Below are positions 21,246 through 29,724 of a DNA stretch of 33,015 bases, in pieces. Each line of letters opens with the position of its first letter. Positions within the stretch are counted from its first letter, which is position 1. Source of the DNA: Mycobacterium sp. Lineage in GTDB: Bacteria; Actinomycetota; Actinomycetes; Mycobacteriales; Mycobacteriaceae. The notes beneath the pieces are model-generated. The model saw nothing but the letters and a program-made list of their open reading frames with translations. It made no database searches and was not told where the DNA came from. Both the position numbers and the translations under genes were made by a program. Location: assembly GCA_031292665.1 (NCBI GenBank), contig JARLGR010000258.1:1-33015 (forward strand), in the 5' to 3' direction.

Positions 21246-21896
21246 TCAGCCGTCGCAGCACTCATCCCCATCCGGCGCTCCGAGCGCCGGTGCACAGCAC
21301 GCATCGCCCCGCCACGCACTGACGCCTTCCCTCACGGCAATGCCCGCAATGACCAGCGCGGCGATCGGATCGGCCCACGACCAGCCCAGCAGGCTGTTCA
21401 GCACCAGACCGACCAGCAGCACCGCCGACAGGTAGGTGCACAGCAACGTCTGTTTGGAATCGGCGACAGCGGACCGCGAACCGAGTTCCCGGCCGGCCCG
21501 GCGCTGCGCGTACGACAGCACCGGCATGACGACGAGGCTGACTGCAGCCAGCACGATCCCGACGGTCGAGTGCTCGGCTTCACTCAAGCCGAGCAGGGCG
21601 CGAGCCGCCTCGGCCGTGACATATATCGCCAGGCCGAAGAACGAGAATGCGATGACGCGCAGCGCCACCTTTTCCCGCGCCTCTGGGTTACGGCCCGCGA
21701 ACTGCCAGGCCACCGCCGCCGCAGACGACACTTCGATCACCGAATCCAGCCCGAAGCCGAGCAACGCCGCAGACGACACCCGGGCACCTTCAGGCAGCGC
21801 CACTGCGGCCTCGATGACGTTGTAGGAGATGGTCGCCGCGACGAGCCACCGGATGCGCCGCGCGAGTTGCCCGCGACGGACTTCGCTCAGCGTCAT
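21246..21896 (-). CDS. CDF-like cation efflux protein
   Basis: About 216 aa from ATG 21896, which overlaps the regulator stop by ATGA. It has five or six hydrophobic helices, including GFGLDSVIEVSSAAAVAWQF with the membrane D/E positions (GLDSVIE) of cation diffusion facilitators, and SWADPIAALVIAGIAVREG with the second metal-site D (ADP). ADSKQTLLCTY fits the family's A-D-S/K-H region. The C-terminus is short and cysteine-containing (GDACCAP, then DECCDG) instead of the usual cytoplasmic domain. Under a CmtR-like sensor it should export a toxic divalent ion such as Cd, Pb or Zn. Confidence 0.82.
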   Translation of the reverse strand: MTLSEVRRGQLARRIRWLVAATISYNVIEAAVALPEGARVSSAALLGFGLDSVIEVSSAAAVAWQFAGRNPEAREKVALRVIAFSFFGLAIYVTAEAARALLGLSEAEHSTVGIVLAAVSLVVMPVLSYAQRRAGRELGSRSAVADSKQTLLCTYLSAVLLVGLVLNSLLGWSWADPIAALVIAGIAVREGVSAWRGDACCAPALGAPDGDECCDG

Positions 21897-22234
21897 TGAC
21901 CGCACCCGCACGGCTTGCCGTCAGCACCGACGCAGACGCAGTCCGGATCGACGGCCAGCACCAGGCCCATGAGGTCGTCCAGGGCACGCCCGATGCGGCC
22001 GTCCGCGAGTTCGTATCGCATCCGCCGACCTTCGGGAACGGCCACGACCAATCCACAGCCACGCAGACACGTCAGGTGGTTGGACAGAATTTGCCGCGAG
22101 ACCCCCAGTTGGTCGGCCAGGTCTGACGGATACCCGGGAGTCCGGCTCAGGCTCAACAGGATTCGCGTCCGGGTCGGGTCGGATAACGCATGACCGAAAC
22201 GCGCCAGGGCGTCGGAGTGTTGGAGCGTGGCCAT
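21893..22234 (-). CDS. cmtR: ArsR/SmtB-family metal sensor, CmtR-like
   Basis: 113 aa winged-helix repressor (DPTRTRILLSLS, then DLADQLGVSRQILSNHLTCLRGCGLV). C56 and C60 in the recognition helix (HLTCLRGC) correspond to C57 and C61 of M. tuberculosis CmtR, a Cd(II)/Pb(II) sensor. The C-terminal tail has four more cysteines (C99, C101, C109, C111), where CmtR supplies its third ligand. The tail is richer than I expect for CmtR, which may alter selectivity. It overlaps the efflux gene (ATGA), so sensor and pump form one operon. An inverted repeat 12 bases upstream is the likely operator. Confidence 0.82.
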   Translation of the reverse strand: MATLQHSDALARFGHALSDPTRTRILLSLSRTPGYPSDLADQLGVSRQILSNHLTCLRGCGLVVAVPEGRRMRYELADGRIGRALDDLMGLVLAVDPDCVCVGADGKPCGCGQ

Positions 22235-22245
22235 GCAGCAGACAG

Positions 22246-22261
22246 TACATCAGTTTATGTA
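22246..22261. promoter_or_regulatory. Putative CmtR-like operator
   Basis: TACAT-CAGTTT-ATGTA, an inverted repeat 12 bases before the regulator's ATG, in an AT-rich patch unlike its surroundings. ArsR-family repressors bind such repeats over their own promoter. No ribosome site is visible before the ATG, so the transcript may be nearly leaderless. Confidence 0.45.
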
Positions 22262-22341
22262 TTCAGAAAATGACGTACTATCCGCCCAGCCCACACCCGC
22301 CTGGTTGCCCGGCCATTGCCCCCGGCGTGACGCGCCCGGGC

Positions 22342-23352
22342 TCAGCCGACTTTCGGGCAGTAGAACTGCGGCTGGCCCCGATATTCGAGGGGCGGCAGGT
22401 TGCGCGCGGGCGTCTCCACCAACGGCGAATCGATGGGCAGCCGGCCGGACGCCCGGTCCATCGCCGACCGCTTGCGTGGATGCATCAGCCTGCGCTTGGG
22501 GCCATATTTCGAGACGAGCGTGATCACGTCGCACAGCCGGTCGTGCACCCATTGCTGACGGGCGGACCAGGAGTACCCCATCAGTTCACGCACCGGCGGG
22601 TCATAGAGGGCGACTGTCATGAAGGTCAGGAATCGCTGCATCACCTTCAGGTTCCGCACCCACAGCCAATCCGGAATCCATTGCAGTGAAGGGTGTTTGG
22701 GCATGGTCGACAGGTCCATGACCTCGCGTGCCGCGTAGTTGTTCTCCAACACGTTGTGGCACATGTGATCCCAGTACTCCTGGAAATCCTCCCAGCTCTT
22801 CGGCACGGGTCGCATGCTCATGCCGTACATGCGAAACCAAGTGACGTGTTCGTCGAAGAGCTGACGCTTGTCCGCCTCGGAGATCCCGCCGCCGAACTTC
22901 TCGGCGGCCAGCAAGGTGGACTTGAAGAACGTCGCGTGCGCCCAATAGAAGACATCCGGATTCAACGCGCTGTAGCGGCGCCCCTGATCGTCGACGCCCT
23001 TGATCCCGATGTGGTAATCGCGCACCTCAGCACCGGTCTTGGGTGCACGGTCACCGTCGAACACCACACCGCCGATCGGATAGATCGACCGCAGCAGCCG
23101 AGGGATCCGCTCCATGAAGAAGATGGAATGTTCCTCCACCGCCGCACCGAGCTGCGGATGCATGTTCTGCATAGAGCCCGCCCAGGTGCCCTGGAACAAC
23201 CCCGTCCACTGGCCGAAGTATTTCCAGGTCAGTGAATCGGGCCCGAGCGGCACCGCGTCGTAGCCCCCGGGCGCGACGGGGCAACCGACCGCCACGGGCG
23301 CAGAATCGCTGGTCATTGGGCATGTGTCGGAAGTATCTTGTGTCACCGGCAT
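22342..23352 (-). CDS. MpaB-type oxygenase (DUF2236)
   Basis: About 336 aa from ATG 23352, preceded by AGGAAAG. The family core is visible: WKYFGQWTGLFQG, HPQLGAAVEEHSIFF, a DGDRAP turn, ALNPDVFYWAHATFF with the conserved histidine, WFRMYGMSMRPVP, and the C-terminal SWSARQQWVHDRL. These haem-type proteins are related to MpaB of mycophenolate synthesis and to latex-clearing oxygenases; natural substrates in mycobacteria are unknown. It is divergent from a TetR gene, which probably controls it, and corresponds by order to Rv0826 as I recall it. Confidence 0.8.
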   Translation of the reverse strand: MPVTQDTSDTCPMTSDSAPVAVGCPVAPGGYDAVPLGPDSLTWKYFGQWTGLFQGTWAGSMQNMHPQLGAAVEEHSIFFMERIPRLLRSIYPIGGVVFDGDRAPKTGAEVRDYHIGIKGVDDQGRRYSALNPDVFYWAHATFFKSTLLAAEKFGGGISEADKRQLFDEHVTWFRMYGMSMRPVPKSWEDFQEYWDHMCHNVLENNYAAREVMDLSTMPKHPSLQWIPDWLWVRNLKVMQRFLTFMTVALYDPPVRELMGYSWSARQQWVHDRLCDVITLVSKYGPKRRLMHPRKRSAMDRASGRLPIDSPLVETPARNLPPLEYRGQPQFYCPKVG

Positions 23353-23378
23353 TCTTTCCTGGATGTCAGCGGGTATCC

Positions 23379-23396
23379 TGACTACACGCGTTGTCA
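23379..23396. promoter_or_regulatory. Operator-like TGAC...GTCA site between MpaB and TetR genes
   Basis: TGAC and GTCA bracket an 18-bp site centred on ACGCGT in the 64-bp divergent gap. It is suitably placed for the TetR protein to repress both promoters. Inner positions are not symmetrical. Confidence 0.3.
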
Positions 23397-23416
23397 GCAC
23401 TCAGCCTAGGAGTCAC

Positions 23417-24025
23417 GTGCCTTCTGGTCAACGACAGGGCCGCTGGTCGGCCGTCCCCCTGCGGGACCGTCCAGCCCGGCGCCGCGAGGCGCTCATCGAC
23501 GCCGGGATCGCCGCACTCGGCGACTCCGCCGGTCCTGCGGCCACCGTCCGGGCGGTATGCCGCACCGCCGGCCTGACCGAACGCTACTTCTACGAAAGCT
23601 TCACCGACCGCGACGATTTCGTCCGCGCGGTGTACGACGAGGTGTGCACCACGGCCATGGCCGCGCTGAACACCTCGGCGAGCCCACGCGAGGCAGTCGA
23701 GCGGTTCGTCACGATGATGGTCGATGACCCCACGCGTGGCCGGGTCCTGTTGATCGCCCCAGCCCTGGAACCGGTACTCACCCGATCCGGCGCCGACTGG
23801 ATGCCGAGCTTCATCGACCTGTTGCAGCACAAGATGTTTCGCGACGGAGATCCAGCCCGGCGGGCATTGGAGGCCACCAGCCTGATCGGCGCGCTCACCG
23901 CGCTGTTCACCGGATACTTGGGCGGCAAGCTGCCGGCCACCCGGGAACAGTTCGTCGACTACTGCGTCGACATGCTGCTCAGCCGGGTCCCCTCACACCA
24001 TCAAAACGCAGGAATTTCGACGTAA
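23417..24025 (+). CDS. TetR-family transcriptional regulator
   Basis: About 202 aa from GTG 23417 with AGGAG 5 bases upstream; the longer frame from 23324 overlaps the divergent gene and lacks a site. The N-terminal HTH reads RRREALIDAGIAALGD, then ATVRAVCRTAGLTERYFYESFTDRDDFVRAVYDE, the standard TetR recognition helix. The C-terminal ligand domain is helical with GRVLLIAPALEPVL. Divergent from the MpaB-type oxygenase, and upstream of desA1 on the same strand. By position it resembles Rv0825c. Confidence 0.85.
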   Translation: MPSGQRQGRWSAVPLRDRPARRREALIDAGIAALGDSAGPAATVRAVCRTAGLTERYFYESFTDRDDFVRAVYDEVCTTAMAALNTSASPREAVERFVTMMVDDPTRGRVLLIAPALEPVLTRSGADWMPSFIDLLQHKMFRDGDPARRALEATSLIGALTALFTGYLGGKLPATREQFVDYCVDMLLSRVPSHHQNAGIST

Positions 24026-24072
24026 CAGTTCAGATTCGCTAGACGGATATGCGTCACAGCAACTTGATGTCA

Positions 24073-24085
24073 CTGTGCGACACAG
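24073..24085. promoter_or_regulatory. Palindrome in the desA1 promoter region
   Basis: CTGTG-CGA-CACAG, a perfect 5-bp inverted repeat about 46 bases before the desA1 start. desA genes are known TetR-family targets in mycobacteria, so this is an operator candidate. Confidence 0.35.
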
Positions 24086-24130
24086 ATACTCTGACTGCTA
24101 CCAACAGGTACAGATACATCGGGAGGCGCT

Positions 24131-25132
24131 ATGACAGCCGACTACACCGACCTGCAGCTCCTACACGAGCTCGAGCCGGTCGTCGAAACGCTCATCGACC
24201 GCCACATGAAGATGCGCAAGGACTGGAACCCCCACGACTACATCCCGTGGAAAGAGGGCAAGAACTACTACGCCCTCGGCGGCCAGGACTGGGACCCGGA
24301 TCAAGCCAAGCTCTCCGAGGTCGCCCAGACTGCCATGGTCCAGAACCTGCTGACCGAGGACAACCTGCCCTCCTACCACCGCGAGATCGCGATGAACATG
24401 GGCATGGACGGCGCCTGGGGCTACTGGGTGAACCGCTGGACCGCCGAGGAGAACCGGCACGGCATCGCCCTGCGCGACTACCTCGTCGTCACCCGCAACT
24501 GCGACCCGGTCGAACTGGAAGAACTGCGCGTCGAGCAGGTCACCCGCGGTTTCTCGCCCGGTCAGAACCAGCAGGGCGACCTGTTCGCCGACAAGCTGTT
24601 CGAGTCCGTCATCTACGTGTCGTTCCAGGAGCTGGCTACCCGCGTCTCGCACCGCAACACCGGCAAGGCGTGCAACGAACCGGTCGCCGACCAGCTGCTG
24701 CAGCGCATCTCGGGTGACGAGAACCTGCACATGATCTTCTACCGCGACATCTCCGCCGCCGGCCTGGACATCGCGCCCAACCAGGCGATGACTGCGGTGC
24801 ACCGGGTGTTGCGCAATTTCCGGATGCCCGGGTACACGGTGCCCGACTTCCGCCGCAAGGCCGTCGTCATCGCCGTCGGTGGCGTCTACGACCCGCGCAT
24901 CCACCTCGACGACGTGGTCATGCCGGTGCTGAAGAAGTGGCGCATCTTCGAGCGCGACGACTTCACCGGCGAGGGCGCGCGCCTGCGCGACGACCTGGGC
25001 CTGCTGATCGAGGAGCTCGAGGAAACCTGCGCGAAGTTCGAGGTGGCCAAGGAACGCCGCCTGGAGCGCGAGCGCAAGGTCGCCGAGAAGAAGGCGATGA
25101 AGAACCTTCTGGTGTCGTCATCAGCGTCTTAA
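24131..25132 (+). CDS. desA1: Acyl-ACP desaturase DesA1-like
   Basis: 333 aa with GGAGG before ATG 24131. Diiron ligands of the soluble acyl-ACP desaturase/ferritin-like fold are visible: E76 (TEDNLPSYH), E107-x-x-H110 (EENRH), E167 (FQELATR) and E197-x-x-H200 (DENLH). These enzymes introduce a double bond in ACP-bound fatty acids; in mycobacteria DesA1 is needed for mycolic acid synthesis. The C-terminal ~40 residues form a charged helix (RRLERERKVAEKKAMK). The dus gene begins at or inside its 3' end. Confidence 0.93.
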   Translation: MTADYTDLQLLHELEPVVETLIDRHMKMRKDWNPHDYIPWKEGKNYYALGGQDWDPDQAKLSEVAQTAMVQNLLTEDNLPSYHREIAMNMGMDGAWGYWVNRWTAEENRHGIALRDYLVVTRNCDPVELEELRVEQVTRGFSPGQNQQGDLFADKLFESVIYVSFQELATRVSHRNTGKACNEPVADQLLQRISGDENLHMIFYRDISAAGLDIAPNQAMTAVHRVLRNFRMPGYTVPDFRRKAVVIAVGGVYDPRIHLDDVVMPVLKKWRIFERDDFTGEGARLRDDLGLLIEELEETCAKFEVAKERRLERERKVAEKKAMKNLLVSSSAS

Positions 25133-26301
25133 GTCCACCGCGAGACGCGGCGCCTTCGGCCCGATCCCTTCGGATCGGGCCGATCTCGTTGCGCTCCCCG
25201 GTGGTGCTCGCCCCCATGGCGGGTGTGACGAATGTCGCCTTCCGTACGGTTTGCCGCGAGCAGGAGCTGGCCCGGGTGGGTACGGTGAGCGGCCTATATG
25301 TCTGCGAAATGGTCACCGCACGTGCGCTGGTCGAGCGGAACGCCGCCACCATGCACATGACGACGTTCGCGCCCGAGGAATCACCCCGCTCGCTGCAGCT
25401 CTACACCGTCGACCCGGCCACCACGTACGCTGCGGCCAAGATGATTGTCGACGAGAACATGGCCGACCACATCGACATGAATTTCGGCTGCCCGGTGCCC
25501 AAGGTCACCCGGCGCGGCGGCGGGTCGGCGCTGCCCTACAAGCGCAAGCTGTTCGGCCAGATCGTGTCGGCCGCGGTGCGCGCCACCGAGGGCACCGACA
25601 TCCCGGTCACCGTGAAGTTCCGGGTCGGGATCGACGACGCCCACCACACTCACTTGGACGCCGGCCGGATCGCCGCGGACGAGGGCGCCGCCGCCGTCGC
25701 GCTGCACGCCCGTACCGCCGCGCAGCGCTACTCCGGCACCGCCGACTGGGACCAAATCGCCGCGCTGAAAGCCCACGTCACCGGCATCCCGGTGCTCGGC
25801 AACGGCGACATCTTCGACGCCGACGATGCGCTGCGCATGATGGCGGAGACCGGGTGCGACGGCGTGGTCATCGGGCGCGGCTGCCTGGGCCGGCCCTGGT
25901 TGTTCGCCGAGTTGTCGGCCGCCTTCAACGGCCAGCCCCGCCCCACGCCGCCGACCCTCGGCGAGATCGCGGACATCATCCGGCGCCACGGCCAGCTGCT
26001 GGCCGAACATTTCGGTGAGGACAAGGGCATGCGCGACATCCGCAAGCATGTCGCCTGGTACCTGCACGGCCTGCCCGCCGGCGCCGATCTGCGCCGGGCC
26101 CTGGCCCTGGTCAAGACCCTGGCCGAGTTGAATGAGCTGCTGACCCAACTGGATTCGGACGTCCCGTTCCCGGACTGCGCGGAAGGCCCGCGCGGCCGGC
26201 AGGGCTCACCCGGGTCGGTGGTGCTGCCCGAGGGCTGGTTGGACGATCCCGATGACTGCACTGTGCCGTTCGGCGCTGACATGGTCAACTCTGGCGGGTA
26301 A
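25120..26301 (+). CDS. dus: tRNA-dihydrouridine synthase
   Basis: FMN enzyme that reduces uridine in tRNA D-loops. The core is complete: LRIGPISLRSPVVLAPMAGVTN at the N-terminus, the catalytic cysteine in MNFGCPVPKV, KRKLFGQIVSAAV, VTVKFRVGID, LHARTAAQRYSG, GNGDIFDADDA and GVVIGRGCLGRPWLF, with a C-terminal helical tRNA-binding part. The start is unresolved: no ATG, GTG or TTG lies between 24937 and 25189 in frame, although family residues begin upstream of TTG 25189. I give 25120 (an ATC codon 13 bases before the desA1 stop) as an approximate boundary. Same order as Rv0823c as I recall it. Confidence 0.85.
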   Translation: MSVLSPPRDAAPSARSLRIGPISLRSPVVLAPMAGVTNVAFRTVCREQELARVGTVSGLYVCEMVTARALVERNAATMHMTTFAPEESPRSLQLYTVDPATTYAAAKMIVDENMADHIDMNFGCPVPKVTRRGGGSALPYKRKLFGQIVSAAVRATEGTDIPVTVKFRVGIDDAHHTHLDAGRIAADEGAAAVALHARTAAQRYSGTADWDQIAALKAHVTGIPVLGNGDIFDADDALRMMAETGCDGVVIGRGCLGRPWLFAELSAAFNGQPRPTPPTLGEIADIIRRHGQLLAEHFGEDKGMRDIRKHVAWYLHGLPAGADLRRALALVKTLAELNELLTQLDSDVPFPDCAEGPRGRQGSPGSVVLPEGWLDDPDDCTVPFGADMVNSGG

Positions 26302-26303
26302 GC

Positions 26304-28394
26304 GTGAGCGACCATGACCGGACGGGCGGAGACGCCGCCTCCGGCGGTGTCGGAAAGACTGACTCTGCCGGCGACAACCCCTGGGTAACCCGAACCACGC
26401 GGGCCGCCGGGCCGGTCAGGGCACCGTGGGAGCGGGCCGCTCAACTGCCCGACGTGCCGGACGACGAGGCCACCGGCAGCCACGGCGGTGGTGGCGTCAC
26501 GGTCGCCGACCTCATCGCCCGGCTTTCCGGTGGACCGGCCGGTTCGCCCGGTTCGTCCGCACCCAGCGGCACCGACGTGCCACCGGCGCCCATAGCCCCG
26601 CCTACGCCGGCAAGCCCGCAGAGGCCCGGGCCCGCCGCGCCGGCTCGCCCCGAACCGTATCCCGAGCGCCGACGTCCAGCCGCCGGTCCGCCGGCCCGCG
26701 CCGTGCGCCCGCTTCCCGAATCCGACCCAGTGACAGAGGTTTTCGACGCACCGCTGGTGTCACTGTCGGATCCTGTGGCGCTTCCCGAGCCGGATCAACT
26801 GCCCCGGCCGACCCACGCCGACGCTCCCCCGCCCGTCGCCGACCACCGCACCCGCCACATCGTCGGCGCAGTCGCCCGCGCCGCCACCGCACTGGCCGCG
26901 GTACTCGCGCTGTCATTGACCGGCGCCGCGTGGCAATGGCAGACCACCAAGAACCACAGCATGAACAGGGTTGCGGCGCTCGACCTCAACTCCCGCGACA
27001 TCATCGACCCCAACGCCCAATTCGGCGACGAGAACTTCCTGATCGTCGGGGTGGACAGCCGCTACGGCGAGAACGCGGACATGGGCGCCGGCACCACCCA
27101 GGATGCTGGTGGCACCCGCTCGGACACCATCATGCTGGTGAACATCCCGGCGAGCCGCAAACGCGTGGTAGCCGTGTCATTCCCGCGCGATCTGGCGATC
27201 AAGCCGATCCAATGCGAGGCCTGGGACCCCAAGACCGGGGCCTACGGTCCGCTCTACGACGAAGACACCAAAAGCTATGGGCCCGACCAGGTCTACACCG
27301 AGACCAAGCTGAACTCGACCTACGCATTCGGTGGCCCGAAATGTTTGGTCAAGGAGATCCAGAAACTGTCGGGCCTCTCGATAAACCGTTTCATGGCAGT
27401 CGATTTCGCGGGCTTCTCCAAGTTGGTGGACGCCGTCGGCGGGGTCGAGGTGTGCAGCACCACCCCACTCGAGGATTACGAACTGGGTACGGTGCTGGAC
27501 CACGCCGGCCGTCAGATCATCGACGGCCACACCGCGCTGCAGTATGTCCGGGCCCGCCAGGTGACCACCGAGGTCAACGGCGACTACGGGCGCATCAAAC
27601 GCCAGCAGATGTTCCTGTCGTCGCTACTGCGATCGATGATCTCCAAGGACACGTTCTTCAACCTCGGCAAGCTCAACAACGTCGTCAACCTGTTCATCGA
27701 CGACTCCACCGTCGACAACATCACCACCAAGGACCTGGTCCAACTCGGCCAGTCCATCCAGGGCGTCAGCGCCGGCAGAGTCACGTTCGTGACGGTGCCC
27801 ACCGGCGTTACCGACTCGGAAGGCAACGAACCGCCGCGGGTCGACGACATGCGCGCCCTGTTCGACGCCATCATCAACGACGACCCGCTGCCCGAGGAAC
27901 GCAACGCCGACAACACCCCGGTGCCGGCTACTCCCGCCGCGCCCGATGCCGCGATCGGCAATACGGACGGCGAGGTGATGAACACCGTCACCACCGATCC
28001 CGGCCAGGTCACGGTGCGCGTATCCAACTCGACCGGCCAGGACGGACTGGCCGCCACCGCAGCCAAAGAGCTGGAGCAGCACGGTTTCACCGTCACCACG
28101 CCTGACGACTACCAGGGCCAGGTTCCGTCCACGACGGTGATGTTCTCGCCCGGCTACGAGCAGGCCGCAGCGACGGTGGCGTCGTCGTTCACCAATCCCC
28201 GCATCGAGCGCGTATCCGGCCTCGGCGACGTCGTCCGCGTGGTGCTCGGGTCCGATTTCACCGCTGCGTCCGCACCGGCCGCCAGCGGCAAGGCGGAACA
28301 GATCCGGGTGATCCGCGGCAGCCAGGCCGGCGAACCCACCAAACTCCCCGAAGATCTGTCCGTCACCAACGCCGCTGACACCACCTGTAAGTAA
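26304..28394 (+). CDS. LytR-CpsA-Psr (LCP) family cell-wall ligase
   Basis: 696 aa from GTG 26304, two bases after the dus stop. A Pro/Ala-rich cytoplasmic N-terminus (1-185) is followed by one membrane helix (about 187-207, [18 protein letters not shown]) and the extracellular LCP domain. Its conserved residues are visible: [28 protein letters not shown] and the [16 protein letters not shown] segment. A C-terminal LytR_C domain (about 565-655, [15 protein letters not shown]) ends the protein. LCP enzymes attach arabinogalactan to peptidoglycan in mycobacteria. Position corresponds to Rv0822c as recalled. Confidence 0.9.
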   Translation: MSDHDRTGGDAASGGVGKTDSAGDNPWVTRTTRAAGPVRAPWERAAQLPDVPDDEATGSHGGGGVTVADLIARLSGGPAGSPGSSAPSGTDVPPAPIAPPTPASPQRPGPAAPARPEPYPERRRPAAGPPARAVRPLPESDPVTEVFDAPLVSLSDPVALPEPDQLPRPTHADAPPPVADHRTRHIVGAVARAATALAAVLALSLTGAAWQWQTTKNHSMNRVAALDLNSRDIIDPNAQFGDENFLIVGVDSRYGENADMGAGTTQDAGGTRSDTIMLVNIPASRKRVVAVSFPRDLAIKPIQCEAWDPKTGAYGPLYDEDTKSYGPDQVYTETKLNSTYAFGGPKCLVKEIQKLSGLSINRFMAVDFAGFSKLVDAVGGVEVCSTTPLEDYELGTVLDHAGRQIIDGHTALQYVRARQVTTEVNGDYGRIKRQQMFLSSLLRSMISKDTFFNLGKLNNVVNLFIDDSTVDNITTKDLVQLGQSIQGVSAGRVTFVTVPTGVTDSEGNEPPRVDDMRALFDAIINDDPLPEERNADNTPVPATPAAPDAAIGNTDGEVMNTVTTDPGQVTVRVSNSTGQDGLAATAAKELEQHGFTVTTPDDYQGQVPSTTVMFSPGYEQAAATVASSFTNPRIERVSGLGDVVRVVLGSDFTAASAPAASGKAEQIRVIRGSQAGEPTKLPEDLSVTNAADTTCK

Positions 28395-28470
28395 CCGAGC
28401 AGTCGGCATTCACCGGCCGTTCATCACCAGATCGCGGCATGTCCGGCAGCCGGAAAGTAGGCTGGAGCCC

Positions 28471-29139
28471 ATGCGTACCGCGTACCACGAGCAGCTTGAG
28501 AACCTGACCAGCCGTCTTGGCGAGATGTGCGGATTGGCCGGCGTTGCCATGGAACGTGCGACTCAGGCTTTGCTGCAGGCCGACCTGGTACTGGCCGAGC
28601 AGGTCATCTCCGACCATGAACAGATCGCAGCGATGAGTGCACAGGCCGAAGAACAGGCCTTCATCGTGCTGGCGCTGCAGTCCCCGGTGGCCGGTGACCT
28701 GCGCGCGGTGGTCAGCTCGATCCAGATCGTCGCCGATGTGGACCGCATGGGCGCGCTCGCGCTGCATGTCGCCAAGATCGCCCGTCGTCGCCACCCGCAG
28801 CATGCGCTGCCCGAGGAGGTCAACGGCTACTTCGCTGAAATGGGGCGGCTGGCAGTCGAATTGGGCAACACCGCGCAAGAGGTGCTGCTCACCCAGGACC
28901 CGGAGCGGGCCGCCCGGATTCAGGAAGAAGACGACGCGATGGATGACCTGCACCGTCATCTGTTCAGCGTGATGATGGACCGGGATTGGAAGCACGGAGT
29001 GACTGCGGCAGTCGACGTGACACTGCTCAGCCGCTTCTACGAGCGCTTCGCCGATCACGCGGTCGAGGTCGCCCGGCGGGTGATCTTCCAGGTCACCGGC
29101 CGCTACGCCACCGACGACGACCTGCCCACCTCGCGGTAG
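28471..29139 (+). CDS. phoY2: PhoU-family phosphate regulator (PhoY2-like)
   Basis: 222 aa with GGAG 4 bases before ATG 28471. Two PhoU three-helix repeats: the first with [16 protein letters not shown] and [24 protein letters not shown], the second with [24 protein letters not shown] and [20 protein letters not shown]. The acidic motifs for metal binding are present. PhoU proteins inhibit the SenX3-RegX3 phosphate response when Pst transport is active. A pstS gene lies 1.6 kb away. It converges on the MarR gene with 4 bases between. Confidence 0.92.
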   Translation: MRTAYHEQLENLTSRLGEMCGLAGVAMERATQALLQADLVLAEQVISDHEQIAAMSAQAEEQAFIVLALQSPVAGDLRAVVSSIQIVADVDRMGALALHVAKIARRRHPQHALPEEVNGYFAEMGRLAVELGNTAQEVLLTQDPERAARIQEEDDAMDDLHRHLFSVMMDRDWKHGVTAAVDVTLLSRFYERFADHAVEVARRVIFQVTGRYATDDDLPTSR

Positions 29140-29143
29140 ACCG

Positions 29144-29659
29144 CTACTCGGCCGGAACGATGCGTACGCCGTCGCGCCCGCTGGCCAGCAGATCCACCAG
29201 CATCCGCGACAGCACCGACAATTCGGCAGCGGTATAGCGCGACAGAAAGTCGTGCCTGCCGGCGTCCATCTCGTCGTGCATGCGCTGGTGCACCGCGATC
29301 ACCAACTCCCCGTCGGCGGTGGGTGTCAGCTGCAGTTCTTTGCGATTGCCAGGCACCGCGGATCGGTCCACCAGCCCGCTGCCGACCAGCCGTTGCACAT
29401 GTTTGGACGCGGTGCCCTTCAGCTGGCCGGCGCGCGCGGCCAGGCCCACCACGCTGACCGGCCCGTCGGCCAGGGCGGCCAGTAGATGCAGGCTCAATGT
29501 CGGCAGCTCACGCACCGCGCGTTCGAGCCGCCGCGGGCATTGCTGGGCCAGATAATCCCGCTCGGCGTCGACCTCGTCGCTGTCGAACTTGTCCCCCACC
29601 GCACCGATCAATTCCCCGATCTCGGCGATCAGCGCGGACTTAGTTTTCACGGAAACCAT
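29144..29659 (-). CDS. MarR-family transcriptional regulator
   Basis: 171 aa. The winged helix reads LSLHLLAALADGPVSVVGLAARAGQLKGTASKHVQRLVGSGLVDR in parts, with the basic wing PGNRKELQLTPTADGE and a C-terminal dimer helix. ATG 29659 has no strong ribosome site; GTG 29650 is an alternative. It is divergent from an oxidoreductase gene and likely controls both through the palindrome in the 65-bp gap. Ligand unknown. Confidence 0.85.
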   Translation of the reverse strand: MVSVKTKSALIAEIGELIGAVGDKFDSDEVDAERDYLAQQCPRRLERAVRELPTLSLHLLAALADGPVSVVGLAARAGQLKGTASKHVQRLVGSGLVDRSAVPGNRKELQLTPTADGELVIAVHQRMHDEMDAGRHDFLSRYTAAELSVLSRMLVDLLASGRDGVRIVPAE

Positions 29660-29688
29660 CTTGCCATCGACCCGATCGCCGGCCTATA

Positions 29689-29702
29689 GTTTCCCAGGAA
29701 AC
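29689..29702. promoter_or_regulatory. MarR operator candidate
   Basis: GTTTCC-CA-GGAAAC, a perfect 6-bp inverted repeat in the middle of the divergent gap, 23 bases before the oxidoreductase start. Its half GGAAAC recurs just inside the MarR gene (29651-29656). Confidence 0.55.
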
Positions 29703-29724
29703 CTTTTACGAGCCGAGGAGCGCC

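Noticed and set aside
24161..24904. 247-aa minus-strand frame under desA1
   Set aside because: Antisense shadow with Val/Asp/Gly bias; the desaturase on the other strand is unmistakable.
25381..26148. 255-aa minus-strand frame under dus
   Set aside because: Antisense shadow without motifs or a ribosome site.
26426..28105. 559-aa frame overlapping the LCP gene
   Set aside because: Arg/His/Pro-rich shadow of high-GC coding; the LCP frame has clear domains.
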